Shown one piece after another: positions 16,091 through 23,615 of a stretch of DNA of 45,345 bases (within the stretch, counting starts at the first letter, position 1; every line of letters begins with the position of its first letter). Made by a program: the position numbers and the translations under genes. Under the pieces are notes generated by a model. It was given only the letters and a program-made list of their open reading frames with translations, was not told where the DNA came from and did no database searches. This DNA comes from a virus. The DNA is taken from positions 1 through 45,345 of IMG/VR virus record IMGVR_UViG_3300005882_000544, one strand, 5' to 3'.

Positions 16091-16518
16091 CAGCAAAGGA
16101 ATACTTAAAGCAGGCATATCGTCTGCATGAAAGAATAGATGCACATATTGCGGAACTAGAAGAACTTCGTGATATGTCTACCCGAATACAAGGTGTTAGT
16201 TTTGAAGAGCATTTTTCTTCTACAAGAAATACGGATGCTCCCTTTGTAAAACTGATTGGTAAGATTATGGATATGGAGGCTAGAATCAATTCTGAAATTG
16301 ACCGTCTTGTGGATTTAAAAGCAGAGATGGATATGGTAATAGAACAGGTGGAGGATATTGAAGAGCGTTTACTTCTTCGTTATCGTTACCTTGATAATAT
16401 GACATGGGATGATATAGCAACCAGACTAAGTGTTTCAAGTCGTACCGTACATCGTATCCATTCAGCTGCATTACAGAATTTTGTAGTGCCAGAAGAAGGT
16501 TGGCACACTTTGCCGTAG
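16087..16518 (+). CDS. DUF1492/ArpU-like late-gene regulator
   Basis: A 143-residue protein with a long coiled-coil-like N-terminus (EYLKQAYRLHERIDAHIAEL, and IVDME...DMVIEQVEDIEERL) and a C-terminal sigma-region-4-like helix-turn-helix (LRYRYLDNMTWDDIATRL, then SVSSRTVHRIHSAAL). This is the architecture of DUF1492 and ArpU proteins that switch on phage late transcription. GAGGAGG is before the ATG. The 120-nt gap after it contains a promoter-like sequence, a terminator and then the packaging genes, which fits a late activator acting on that region. Confidence 0.8.
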   Translation: MTAKEYLKQAYRLHERIDAHIAELEELRDMSTRIQGVSFEEHFSSTRNTDAPFVKLIGKIMDMEARINSEIDRLVDLKAEMDMVIEQVEDIEERLLLRYRYLDNMTWDDIATRLSVSSRTVHRIHSAALQNFVVPEEGWHTLP

Positions 16519-16519
16519 A

Positions 16520-16544
16520 TTGACATAGCACATATGCATATAAT
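16520..16544 (+). promoter_or_regulatory. Promoter-like boxes with a short spacer, possible late promoter
   Basis: A perfect TTGACA (16520-16525) and a perfect TATAAT (16539-16544) are separated by only 13 nt, 4 fewer than the usual 17. A spacer this short would not work well alone, so an activator such as the adjacent ArpU-like protein may be needed. Alternatively only one of the boxes is used. Confidence 0.4.
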
Positions 16545-16581
16545 GGTAGTATAGAAAATTATAAAAAAGCGGTAACGCACG

Positions 16582-16612
16582 AGCCTCATGGGAGCAATCC
16601 TGTGGGGCTTTT
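16582..16612 (+). terminator. Hairpin with GCAA tetraloop and T-run
   Basis: Arms AGCCTCATGGGA (16582-16593) and TCCTGTGGGGCT (16598-16609) form a 12-bp stem with three G-T wobbles around the loop GCAA, followed by a short T-run. It would terminate read-through from the replication operon, or act as an antitermination target at the late switch. Confidence 0.75.
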
Positions 16613-16638
16613 GTTATACCGTGATTGGAGGTGGAAAC

Positions 16639-16998
16639 GTGCCAAGAAAACCAAAGCGACCCTGCTCTTTCCCTAGTTGTCCTAATTTAACAGATGGACG
16701 CTTTTGTGAGGAACATGAAAAGCAAGAGAACAAACGCTACGAGAAGTATGACAGAGACCCTGCTGTACGCCGTAGGTATGGACGAGCGTGGAAACGCATT
16801 CGTGATAGCTATGCAGCATCACATCCTTTATGTGAGGAGTGCCTTAAGCAAGGTCACTACTCAAAGACTGAAGAGATACATCACAAACTACCATTGTCAC
16901 AAGGTGGAACGCATGACAGAGATAACTTGATGGCTTTGTGTAAAAGTTGTCATGCAAAGATTCATGCTAACAGTGGTGATAGATGGCACAACCATTAA
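16639..16998 (+). CDS. HNH endonuclease
   Basis: A 119-residue protein beginning at GTG 16639 (VPRKPKRPCSFPSCPNL) with GGAGGTGG before it. Zinc-binding Cys pairs occur at CSFPSCPN and CEECLKQGHY; the HNH core is EEIHHKLPLSQGGTHDRDNLMALCKSCHAKIH (His-His, Asn and the final Cys/His shown in parts near residues 77-110). Phage HNH proteins next to the small terminase assist cohesive-end cutting during packaging in HK97-like phages. It is intact, and it is followed by a hairpin-rich gap and the small terminase. Confidence 0.92.
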   Translation: MPRKPKRPCSFPSCPNLTDGRFCEEHEKQENKRYEKYDRDPAVRRRYGRAWKRIRDSYAASHPLCEECLKQGHYSKTEEIHHKLPLSQGGTHDRDNLMALCKSCHAKIHANSGDRWHNH

Positions 16999-17063
16999 CG
17001 AGGTAGGGGTGGTTCGAATCTCTATTGTTAATGGTCCCGTGGAACGGGCGTGGGGTCTTACGC
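16991..17063 (+). other. Inverted-repeat cluster between HNH and small terminase, candidate packaging site
   Basis: ACCATTAAC (16991-16999) and GTTAATGGT (17027-17035) form a perfect 9-bp inverted repeat that contains the HNH stop codon. CCCGT (17036-17040) pairs with ACGGG (17044-17048) over GGA, and GCGT (17048-17051) with ACGC (17060-17063). The three sit back to back where cos sites are found in related phages. The function is inferred from location. Confidence 0.4.
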
Positions 17064-17121
17064 ACAAAAAGAAAAAATCAAACGGGGTATTAACCAAGGT
17101 CCCATAAAGCGAGGTGATAGT

Positions 17122-17661
17122 ATGGCAAAGGACGGTACTGCTAGAGGCGGTCAAAGAGTTGGTGCCGGACGTAAGTCAAAGGCACTCGTAGATAAAATCA
17201 ATGATGGAAGTTTAAATGGCGCAACGGTTCTTCCAGAGCCTACAGACATTGAAGGGATTGATGTACCTCCCATCAAAGAATATCTGAAATCAAAACAGAA
17301 AAATGGAAAAGACCTGTGTGCTGAATCTGTGTTTAAGGATACTTACACATGGCTAAAAGCAAGAGGTTGTGACAAGCTAGTTAGTTCTCAGTTGATAGAG
17401 CAATACGCCATGTCAGTTTCGAGATGGATTCAATGTGAGGAATGTATATCGGAATTTGGATTCTTAGCAAAGCATCCAACCACAGGCAATGCCATCGCAT
17501 CTCCTTATGTTGCGATGAGCCAATCCTATATGAAACAGGTTAATCAATCCTGGTATCAGATTTACCAGGTAGTAAAAGAAAATTGCTCCGTAGAATACAG
17601 CGGTGGAACACCACAGGATGATGTGATGGAAAGACTGCTCAGAGCAAGGAAAGGAAACTAA
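17122..17661 (+). CDS. terS: Terminase small subunit, P27 family
   Basis: A 179-residue protein starting MAKDGTARGGQRVGAGRKSK, the P27-family opening with a Gly/Arg-rich DNA-binding segment. The middle, KDLCAESVFKDTYTWLKARG and QLIEQYAMSVSRWIQCEE, is helical and typical of P27 proteins; the tail has DVMERLLRARKG. ATG 17122 has GAGGTGATAG upstream and the longer 17050 start is not supported. It recognises the packaging site and recruits the large terminase, which lies 6.7 kb downstream instead of directly next to it. Confidence 0.88.
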   Translation: MAKDGTARGGQRVGAGRKSKALVDKINDGSLNGATVLPEPTDIEGIDVPPIKEYLKSKQKNGKDLCAESVFKDTYTWLKARGCDKLVSSQLIEQYAMSVSRWIQCEECISEFGFLAKHPTTGNAIASPYVAMSQSYMKQVNQSWYQIYQVVKENCSVEYSGGTPQDDVMERLLRARKGN

Positions 17662-17664
17662 ACA

Positions 17665-18450
17665 ATGATAGAAAAAGTGAATCCGTGTCACCCTGATAAG
17701 GTGGCAGATAGAATTGCAGGTGCTATTGTAGATCAGGCATATGCGAAAGATGATAATCCCAAAATTGCAGTCGAAGTTTTAATTGGTCATGGTATTTGTC
17801 ATGTAATTATTGAAACCACAGTAAGCAATCTTGATGAAGATGTGATTGTTGATGCGATACATAGAATTGTAGGAGCAGTTGAAACTGACATTGTTATTGT
17901 TCCACAGGATATGCATCTGTCAGATAATCAGGCAGAGAAAATAAAATGTGGTGATAATGGCATTTTTAAGGGGATGCCACTTACAGAAGAGCAGAAAGCC
18001 ATGTCGAAGATTGCCCATGATATTTTCTCGAAGTACCCGACGGATGGAAAGTACATTATTGATGGTGCAAGAATGATTTTGTGTCAGAGTAATGTAAATA
18101 CACAGATTTTAAAAAATGAATATCCAACAGCAGAGGTTAATCCATTAGGTGATTGGACTGGAGGAACTGATGTTGATACGGGTGCAACCAATAGAAAACT
18201 TGGTTCTGATATGGCAGATTCCATCACGGGTGGAGGACTGCATGGTAAGGACTTATCCAAAGCAGATGTTTCTGTAAATATCTATGCATTTCTAAAAGCA
18301 CAGAAAACAGGAAAGCCAGTAGAACTTGTATGTGCAATTGGAGATACAGAGATTGATGGGCATCCATATTCAGAAATCGTAGATATTGCAAAAGACTTTA
18401 TTTGTTCCATTGGTGGATTTGAAAAATTCGCTGAATGGGGATTGTATTAG
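17665..18450 (+). CDS. metK: Compact phage S-adenosylmethionine synthetase (MetK homologue)
   Basis: A 261-residue protein clearly related to methionine adenosyltransferase but about two thirds of the usual ~390 residues. Conserved pieces are NPCHPDKVADRIAGAIVDQ (the GHPDK ATP-site motif, with Cys replacing Gly), KCGDNGIFKGM (GDQG-like loop), GDWTGGTDVDTGATNRK (GD..LTGRK-like) and ITGGGLHGKDLSKADVS (the GGGAFSGKDPxKVDRS-like motif). The C-terminal domain of the bacterial enzyme is missing. It would make SAM from methionine and ATP for the two methyltransferases downstream; whether it is active at this length is unproven. It starts 3 nt after the small terminase stop. Confidence 0.88.
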   Translation: MIEKVNPCHPDKVADRIAGAIVDQAYAKDDNPKIAVEVLIGHGICHVIIETTVSNLDEDVIVDAIHRIVGAVETDIVIVPQDMHLSDNQAEKIKCGDNGIFKGMPLTEEQKAMSKIAHDIFSKYPTDGKYIIDGARMILCQSNVNTQILKNEYPTAEVNPLGDWTGGTDVDTGATNRKLGSDMADSITGGGLHGKDLSKADVSVNIYAFLKAQKTGKPVELVCAIGDTEIDGHPYSEIVDIAKDFICSIGGFEKFAEWGLY

Positions 18451-18461
18451 GGGTGATTGGT

Positions 18462-19727
18462 ATGGCAAAGACAACAACACAGATGCAATTAGTATCTATC
18501 GAGAAATTAGTGCCTTATGTAAATAATGCAAGAACACATTCTCCAGAACAGATTACAAAGCTGCGTTCCTCTCTTCGTGAGTTTGGCTTTATTAATCCTG
18601 TCATCATTGATAAGGAATATGGAATAATCGCAGGACACGGAAGAGTACTTGCAGCCAAAAAAGAAGGCATTGAAGAAGTGCCATGTGTTTTAGTGGATTA
18701 TCTTACTGAGGCACAGAAGAAAGCTTATATTATTGCAGATAACCGATTTGCACAGGATGCAGGTTGGGATGAGGAATTATTGAAGATTGAAATAGAATCT
18801 CTCCAAGGTGAGGACTTCGATGTTTCACTTACAGGCTTTGAAGATGATGAAATTGCAGACCTATTTATGGGAGATAGTAAATCAGATGCAAAAGATGATG
18901 ATTTTGATTTATCGGCTGCACTTGAAAAGGCTGCCTTTGTAGAGAAAGGCGATGCTTGGACAGTAGGTAGACACAGATTATATTGTGGTGATGCTACAAA
19001 TGCAGATGATGTAACTGCACTTATGGATGGAAAGAAAGCAAATCTTATCGTAACGGATCCACCGTATGGTGTATCTTTTAAGTCCTCTGATGGCCTTACA
19101 ATTCAGAACGATTCCATCAAGGGGGATGATTTTTATAACTTTTTACTTGCTGCATTTCAAAATGTAGTAGCACATATGGAGGGTGGAGGTGCAGCTTATA
19201 TCTTCCATGCTGATACGGAAGGCCTTAATTTTAGAAAAGCATTTATAGAGGCAGGATTCCATCTTGCAGGGTGCTGCATTTGGGTTAAGAATTCCTTGGT
19301 GCTTGGCAGAAGTGATTATCAGTGGCAACACGAACCGGTGCTTTACGGTTTTTTGAAGAATGGCAAACACAACTGGTATTCTGACCGTAAGCAGACAACT
19401 ATTTGGAATTATGATAAGCCAAAGCGAAATAAGAATCATCCGACTTCTAAGCCACTTGATTTGCTTGGATATCCTATTTCAAATTCTTCACAAGAAAATG
19501 GAATTGTGGTAGATACCTTTGGTGGCAGTGGTTCAACATTGATGGCTTGTGAGCAGACAAATCGTATCTGTTATATGATGGAACTTGATGAAAAGTATGC
19601 ATCTGTAATTCTTAGAAGATATGTTGAAGATGGTGGTAATCCAAATGATGTATATGTTGAGAGAAACGGAGAAAAACTCATGTACTCTGACTTGGTAAAG
19701 CAGGTGGAGGAAGAGGATGCAGAATAA
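18462..19727 (+). CDS. ParB-like domain fused to a DNA adenine/N4-cytosine methyltransferase
   Basis: A 421-residue protein. Residues 1-125 form a ParB/Srx-like domain (SIEKLVPYVNNARTHS, GFINPVIIDKEYGIIAGHGR). The C-terminal methyltransferase has motif IV DPPYGVSF (about 199-206) before motif I DTFGGSGSTLMACE (about 350-363), the beta-class order typical of N6-adenine or N4-cytosine enzymes; HPTSKPLDLLGYPI lies between. ATG 18462 has GGGGTGATTGG before it. This architecture is frequent in prophages and is thought to protect phage DNA from restriction. It follows MetK and overlaps the next methyltransferase by 11 nt, which implies a modification operon. Confidence 0.92.
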   Translation: MAKTTTQMQLVSIEKLVPYVNNARTHSPEQITKLRSSLREFGFINPVIIDKEYGIIAGHGRVLAAKKEGIEEVPCVLVDYLTEAQKKAYIIADNRFAQDAGWDEELLKIEIESLQGEDFDVSLTGFEDDEIADLFMGDSKSDAKDDDFDLSAALEKAAFVEKGDAWTVGRHRLYCGDATNADDVTALMDGKKANLIVTDPPYGVSFKSSDGLTIQNDSIKGDDFYNFLLAAFQNVVAHMEGGGAAYIFHADTEGLNFRKAFIEAGFHLAGCCIWVKNSLVLGRSDYQWQHEPVLYGFLKNGKHNWYSDRKQTTIWNYDKPKRNKNHPTSKPLDLLGYPISNSSQENGIVVDTFGGSGSTLMACEQTNRICYMMELDEKYASVILRRYVEDGGNPNDVYVERNGEKLMYSDLVKQVEEEDAE

Positions 19728-21387
19728 TTTAACACTTGGAAGTCTGTTCGATGGCAGTGGAGGATTTCCTTTAGGAGGCTTGCTTTCTGGTATTACCCCT
19801 TTGTGGGCATCAGAAGTCGAGCCTTTTCCTATTCGAGTTACAACAAAAAGACTGCCACAGATGAAACATATGGGTGATATTTCTACCATCAATGGTGGTG
19901 AGATTGAACCTGTAGATATCATCACATTTGGCTCGCCTTGTCAGGATATGTCCGTGGCAGGTAAAAGAAATGGACTAGATGGTTCTCGTTCAAGTCTGTT
20001 TTATGAGGCAATCAGAATTGTAAAGGAAATGAGGTGTGCAACGAATGGACAATATCCAAGATTTATCGTTTGGGAAAACGTGCCAGGAGCATTCTCCAGT
20101 AATAAAGGAGAAGATTTCAAAGCAGTCCTCGAATCCATATGCTCAGTCAAAGAAGATACCATTTCTGTTCCTAAGCCTAAAAAGTGGACAGGAGCAGGAC
20201 ATCTTGTGGGAGATGGATTCGATATTGCCTGGCGAACAGTCGATGCTCAGTATTGGGGAGTACCCCAAAGAAGAAGACGTATCTATCTTGTCGCAGATTT
20301 TGCAAGTGGGTGTGCCGGAAAAATACTATTTGAGTCAGAAGGCTTGTCAGGGTATTCTTCGAAGAGCCGATGCTCGTGGGAAGGAACTGCCGCCACTACT
20401 AAAGGTAGCACTGATGAAACAAGCACAGTCAACTTAGGTGATCAGGGCAATGTACATCCAGCTTTTGTCTTTGAAAATCATTCACAGGATGCAAGATATA
20501 CAGGACCTCTTGATGTGGCTCAGACAGTTCTTTCTACGTTTGGCACTGGTGGAAATAATCAACCGTTTGTAATTGAAGTTCCACAGGCATTTGGTATCTG
20601 TGCTAAGGCTAGTAATTCCATGCAGTCAAATAATCCTCACAGTGGATTCTATACAGCGGATACGGCTCGTACCCTTGATGCAAATGGTGGTAATCCAAAT
20701 TGCAATCAAGGTGGAATAGCTGTTGTAGCTTTGCAGGGTTCAATGATTGGGAGAAAAGATAAGAATGGACCTAATGGAGATGGAGTTAACGAAAATACCT
20801 GCTATACCTTAAATACGGTAGACAGGCATGGTGTTGTGTATGCCATCGACCGAGAAACAATTAATTGTGGTAAGAATTTCTACAGGAATTTGGGTATCAG
20901 CGCTGATGGTGTAAATGCCACTTTAAAAGCATCAGGACCTGATGCAGTTGCAGTTCCTAGCTATTCTATGACAACAGGCAGTTTCATGCAGATTAATACA
21001 GAAAAAGCAGCAACACTTGCTGCAAGAGATTATAAAGACCCACCCCTTGTAAATGATGTGGATGGAGAACTGGAATATATCGTAAGAAGACTTACTCCAA
21101 TAGAATGTGCAAGACTACAAGGTTTTCCTGATTGGTGGTGTGATGACCTTGGCATTAAAGTTCCCTCGGAGGAAGAACTAGACTTCTGGGCAGATGTATT
21201 TGAAACACATCGTAAAATTGTCGGTACTTCTACAAAACCAAAAACAAGAAAGCAGATATTCAAATGGTTACAAAATCCTAATTCTGACTCGGCTGAGTAT
21301 AAGATGTGGGGTAATGGAGTAGCCTTACCGAATGTCTGCTTTGTGCTTTCAGGCATTGTGTATTACACACAAAATACAGGAGAATAA
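19717..21387 (+). CDS. DNA (cytosine-5-) methyltransferase
   Basis: A 556-residue C5 methyltransferase. Motif I is LGSLFDGSGGFPLGG (about 6-20), motif IV FGSPCQDMS (Cys near 74), motif VI VWENVPG, motif VIII VPQRRRRIYLVAD, motif IX RRLTPIECARLQGFP, and motif X WGNGVALPNVCFV. A long variable segment of about 250 residues between motifs VIII and IX, with several repeats of G/N-rich character, is the target recognition domain and is longer than average. All catalytic motifs are present. It begins inside the previous gene (ATG 19717 with GGAGGAAGAGG), so the two enzymes are probably co-translated. Confidence 0.93.
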   Translation: MQNNLTLGSLFDGSGGFPLGGLLSGITPLWASEVEPFPIRVTTKRLPQMKHMGDISTINGGEIEPVDIITFGSPCQDMSVAGKRNGLDGSRSSLFYEAIRIVKEMRCATNGQYPRFIVWENVPGAFSSNKGEDFKAVLESICSVKEDTISVPKPKKWTGAGHLVGDGFDIAWRTVDAQYWGVPQRRRRIYLVADFASGCAGKILFESEGLSGYSSKSRCSWEGTAATTKGSTDETSTVNLGDQGNVHPAFVFENHSQDARYTGPLDVAQTVLSTFGTGGNNQPFVIEVPQAFGICAKASNSMQSNNPHSGFYTADTARTLDANGGNPNCNQGGIAVVALQGSMIGRKDKNGPNGDGVNENTCYTLNTVDRHGVVYAIDRETINCGKNFYRNLGISADGVNATLKASGPDAVAVPSYSMTTGSFMQINTEKAATLAARDYKDPPLVNDVDGELEYIVRRLTPIECARLQGFPDWWCDDLGIKVPSEEELDFWADVFETHRKIVGTSTKPKTRKQIFKWLQNPNSDSAEYKMWGNGVALPNVCFVLSGIVYYTQNTGE

Positions 21388-21390
21388 TTA

Positions 21391-21426
21391 ATAGCAATTC
21401 TACTACATAATGAGTTGCTATTTTTC
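21391..21426 (+). terminator. Terminator after the methyltransferase genes
   Basis: ATAGCAA (21391-21397) pairs with TTGCTAT (21415-21421) over a 17-nt loop, followed by a TTTTT run. The right arm begins the GAGTTGCTATTT repeat that is shared with 22493-22505. Confidence 0.65.
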
Positions 21427-21460
21427 CTTTGTAGAGTGATATATGTATGTACCAAAAGCC
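21411..21460 (+). repeat. Leader repeat A (GAGTTGCTATTT ... TAGAGTGATATATGTA)
   Basis: The stretch TGAGTTGCTATTT, a 10-nt variable part, then TAGAGTGATATATGTA and a TACC-AAAG-like tail also occurs at 22493-22539 before the amidoligase gene. Here it is followed by an AGCCAA/TTGGCT hairpin (21457-21473) and then GGAGG for the gene at 21495. It is a shared 5' leader element. Confidence 0.6.
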
Positions 21461-21494
21461 AATCAAGTTGGCTTAAATAAAGGAGGTACTTCAC

Positions 21495-22223
21495 ATGGAA
21501 ATTAATTATGGTGTGACAGGTAAGCAAAGAAAAGCACTGGTTATGGCAATTGCAGAAATAACTGGTGCGGAGGCAATTTATAAAGGTGTTCCAACCTGCT
21601 CTTATGAGGTTGATTATTTTACTATCGATAGATACGGAACGGTATCATTTGATGACAGAGCAGACAGTGAGGAAATTGAACATCTTCTTGAAAGTATTTC
21701 TGAAAGAGGCTTTACAGCCGAAATAACTGTCCAGGTTGAGCCATTGGAATTAGGCAAGGATTTATCCAAGGAAACGAAAGAAAGCAAACAAAACGAAACT
21801 GTGGGGCTTACAGTGGCACTTCCACTTGATAAGGTTTCAGTTGAAAATCTGAATGCATTGCTTGATGCTAAGGGACATTTGCTTAAGAAGGCGCTTGGAA
21901 TTGATGAATTACCAATTGAAGTCAGTGAGGATAGGGTTTCATTTCCTTGGTTTACACAGACATTTGATGCAGACAGCACCAAAGCCTATACACATCTGAT
22001 TGCTGCACTTGGTGAGATGAGTATGAAACAAAAGCGAATCAATAACACAGAGAAAAATGTGGAAAATGAAAAGTATGCATTTCGATGCTTTCTTCTAAGG
22101 CTTGGCTTTATTGGAGCAGAATATAAGGCAGAAAGAAAAATACTTCTTCAAAATCTTTCAGGGTCATCTGCTTTTAAAAGTGGAGAGAAGAAGGAGGTGG
22201 TAGCAGATGAGATTTCCGAGTAA
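21495..22223 (+). CDS. 'Virulence-related' phage/ICE protein with a C-terminal module shared with the amidoligase
   Basis: A 242-residue protein. The N-terminal 80 residues (GVTGKQRKALVMAIAEITGAE) and the middle (ALPLDKVSVENLNALLDAKG) are the conserved blocks of a family often annotated only as virulence-related protein. The C-terminal residues 190-230 (YAFRCFLLRLGFIGAEYK) match the C-terminus of the amidoligase encoded at 22568 by eye at nearly half of positions. No catalytic residue can be assigned. GGAGG is before the start and the next gene overlaps its end by 17 nt. A regulatory or partner role with the amidoligase is only inferred. Confidence 0.7.
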   Translation: MEINYGVTGKQRKALVMAIAEITGAEAIYKGVPTCSYEVDYFTIDRYGTVSFDDRADSEEIEHLLESISERGFTAEITVQVEPLELGKDLSKETKESKQNETVGLTVALPLDKVSVENLNALLDAKGHLLKKALGIDELPIEVSEDRVSFPWFTQTFDADSTKAYTHLIAALGEMSMKQKRINNTEKNVENEKYAFRCFLLRLGFIGAEYKAERKILLQNLSGSSAFKSGEKKEVVADEISE

Positions 22224-22434
22224 AGAAATTGTGGAACATATCCGCAAAGAATATCCCCAAGGAACAAGGGTCGAGCTAGTGCAGATGGATGATATCCAAG
22301 CACCACCGACAGGAACAAAGGGTACGGTAGTGGGAGTAGATGATATAGCCTCAATTATGGTGCATTGGGATAACGGTAGTGGTCTCCATATAGTCTACGG
22401 AGAAGATAAATGCAGGAAAATTGACGAGGAATAA
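22207..22434 (+). CDS. DUF4314 protein (small SH3-like domain)
   Basis: A 75-residue protein MRFPSKEIVEHIRKEYPQG followed by TRVELVQMDDIQAPPTGTKG and a WDNGSGLHIVYGEDK pattern, which I recognise as DUF4314. The beta-rich core recalls small SH3-like domains. It overlaps the upstream gene by 17 nt with an internal GGAGGTGG as its ribosome site, so translational coupling is likely. It is usually found next to amidoligase and virulence-related genes in Clostridia mobile elements; function is unknown. Confidence 0.85.
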   Translation: MRFPSKEIVEHIRKEYPQGTRVELVQMDDIQAPPTGTKGTVVGVDDIASIMVHWDNGSGLHIVYGEDKCRKIDEE

Positions 22435-22567
22435 AAGTTATAATCCACACAGTTTTTTTTGGCAAAAGATTGTGTAGATTATTATTCGTAATTGAGTTGC
22501 TATTTATGTTGTTTAGAGTGATATATGTACTACCGAAAGGAAATACATCAAACACGGAGGAAAAATC
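22435..22567 (+). promoter_or_regulatory. Amidoligase leader with hairpin and leader repeat B
   Basis: AATCCACACA (22443-22452) and TGTGTAGATT (22471-22480) form a hairpin with one mismatch and a T-rich loop. Repeat B (22493-22539) follows, with TGAGTTGCTATTT and TAGAGTGATATATGTA and a TACCGAAAG tail, then AAACACGGAGG before the ATG. It may be a shared promoter or RNA control site. Confidence 0.55.
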
Positions 22568-23515
22568 ATGAACGAAAAAATAGCAAACCAGATTGATGAA
22601 ATGAAGAAACAGACCATCGGAGTTGAGGTCGAAATGAATAACATAACAAGGGATAAAGCAGCAAAGCTTGCGGCTACATTCTTTGGAACAGGAAGATTTG
22701 AAAATACCGCAGGGAGAAACGGATACTACACTTGGTCAGCATGGGATGAGCAAGGCAGAGAATGGAAATTTCAAAGAGATGTGAGCATAAGCGGACCCGA
22801 CAGTCAGAAATGCGAAATGGTAACCCCAATTCTTACTTATAATGATATTGAAATATTACAAGAACTGCTTAGAAAACTTAGACATGCAGGTGCAAAAAGT
22901 GATGCTACAAGAGGATGTGGGGTCCACATTCATATCGGAGCAAACGGACATACACCTCAGACACTAAGAAATCTAGCCAACATCATGGCAAGTCATGAAA
23001 GCCTCTTAGCAGATGCCTTAAGCTTAGATAGAGGAAGAATGCACAGATATTGCAGAACGGTCGACCCCCGTTTCTTAGAATTGCTAAATAAAAGAAAACC
23101 AAAGACGATGGCTAAATTGGCAGACATTTGGTACACAAGTCAAAATGCAGCTTACGGCAGAGACCATCATTACAATGATAGCCGATACCATATGCTTAAC
23201 TACCATGCAACCTTTACTAAGGGAACTGTAGAATTCAGACTTTTCCAATTTGATGCTCCTGCAGATGGCAAACTGAATGGACTTCACGCAGGTCAATTAA
23301 AAAGCTACATTCAGCTTTGCTTAGCACTTAGCCAAATGGCAAAAACAGTAAAGACGGCAAGTCCAAAGCCACAACAAAATGAAAATCCAAAATACGCAAT
23401 GAGAACTTGGCTCCTTCGCATGGGATTCATTGGAGAAGAATTTGCAACAGCAAGAGAAACACTTACAAAAAGACTTGCAGGTGACACGGCATTTAGAAAT
23501 GGAAGAATTGCTTGA
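22568..23515 (+). CDS. Amidoligase (ATP-dependent COOH-NH2 ligase family)
   Basis: A 315-residue protein of the amidoligase_2 group, a glutamine-synthetase-like ligase family. Family marks are the opening IGVEVEMNNITRDKAA, then WKFQRDVSISG and CEMVTPILTYNDI, GCGVHIHIGANGHTP (about 116-130) and VEFRLFQFDAP (about 223-233). The C-terminal module YAMRTWLLRMGFIGEEF resembles the end of the protein at 21495. The enzyme would form an amide or peptide bond on a small molecule or protein. It sits before a gamma-glutamylcyclotransferase gene, a pairing recorded for these ligases in bacteria and phages. The substrate is unknown. Confidence 0.88.
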   Translation: MNEKIANQIDEMKKQTIGVEVEMNNITRDKAAKLAATFFGTGRFENTAGRNGYYTWSAWDEQGREWKFQRDVSISGPDSQKCEMVTPILTYNDIEILQELLRKLRHAGAKSDATRGCGVHIHIGANGHTPQTLRNLANIMASHESLLADALSLDRGRMHRYCRTVDPRFLELLNKRKPKTMAKLADIWYTSQNAAYGRDHHYNDSRYHMLNYHATFTKGTVEFRLFQFDAPADGKLNGLHAGQLKSYIQLCLALSQMAKTVKTASPKPQQNENPKYAMRTWLLRMGFIGEEFATARETLTKRLAGDTAFRNGRIA

Positions 23516-23591
23516 AGAACACGCAGGAATTAGCCTCCTGCCACTTTATAACAATGACCGCTACGGCGGTCTTAAGGTGGTAGAAGGGTAA
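23499..23591 (+). CDS. Possible 30-residue protein overlapping the amidoligase end
   Basis: ATG 23499 begins MEELLEEHAGISLLPLYN and ends GGLKVVEG; it overlaps the amidoligase gene by 17 nt and lies in another frame. There is no strong ribosome site, so it would rely on coupling. It could be a remnant of a longer gene. Similar short frames occur at this place in my recollection, but I cannot confirm it is made. Confidence 0.45.
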   Translation: MEELLEEHAGISLLPLYNNDRYGGLKVVEG

Positions 23592-23615
23592 TCCCTTCGG
23601 AAAGGACGGATTATT

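Noticed and set aside
17009-17025. GGTTCGAATC, which looks like a tRNA T-loop
   Set aside because: The flanking bases do not form the 5-bp T stem, and no acceptor, D or anticodon arm is present. It lies in the loop of the 16991-17035 inverted repeat.
20036-20437. 133-codon open frame inside the C5 methyltransferase
   Set aside because: It shadows the methyltransferase motifs in another frame and has no ribosome site; the main frame carries all catalytic motifs.
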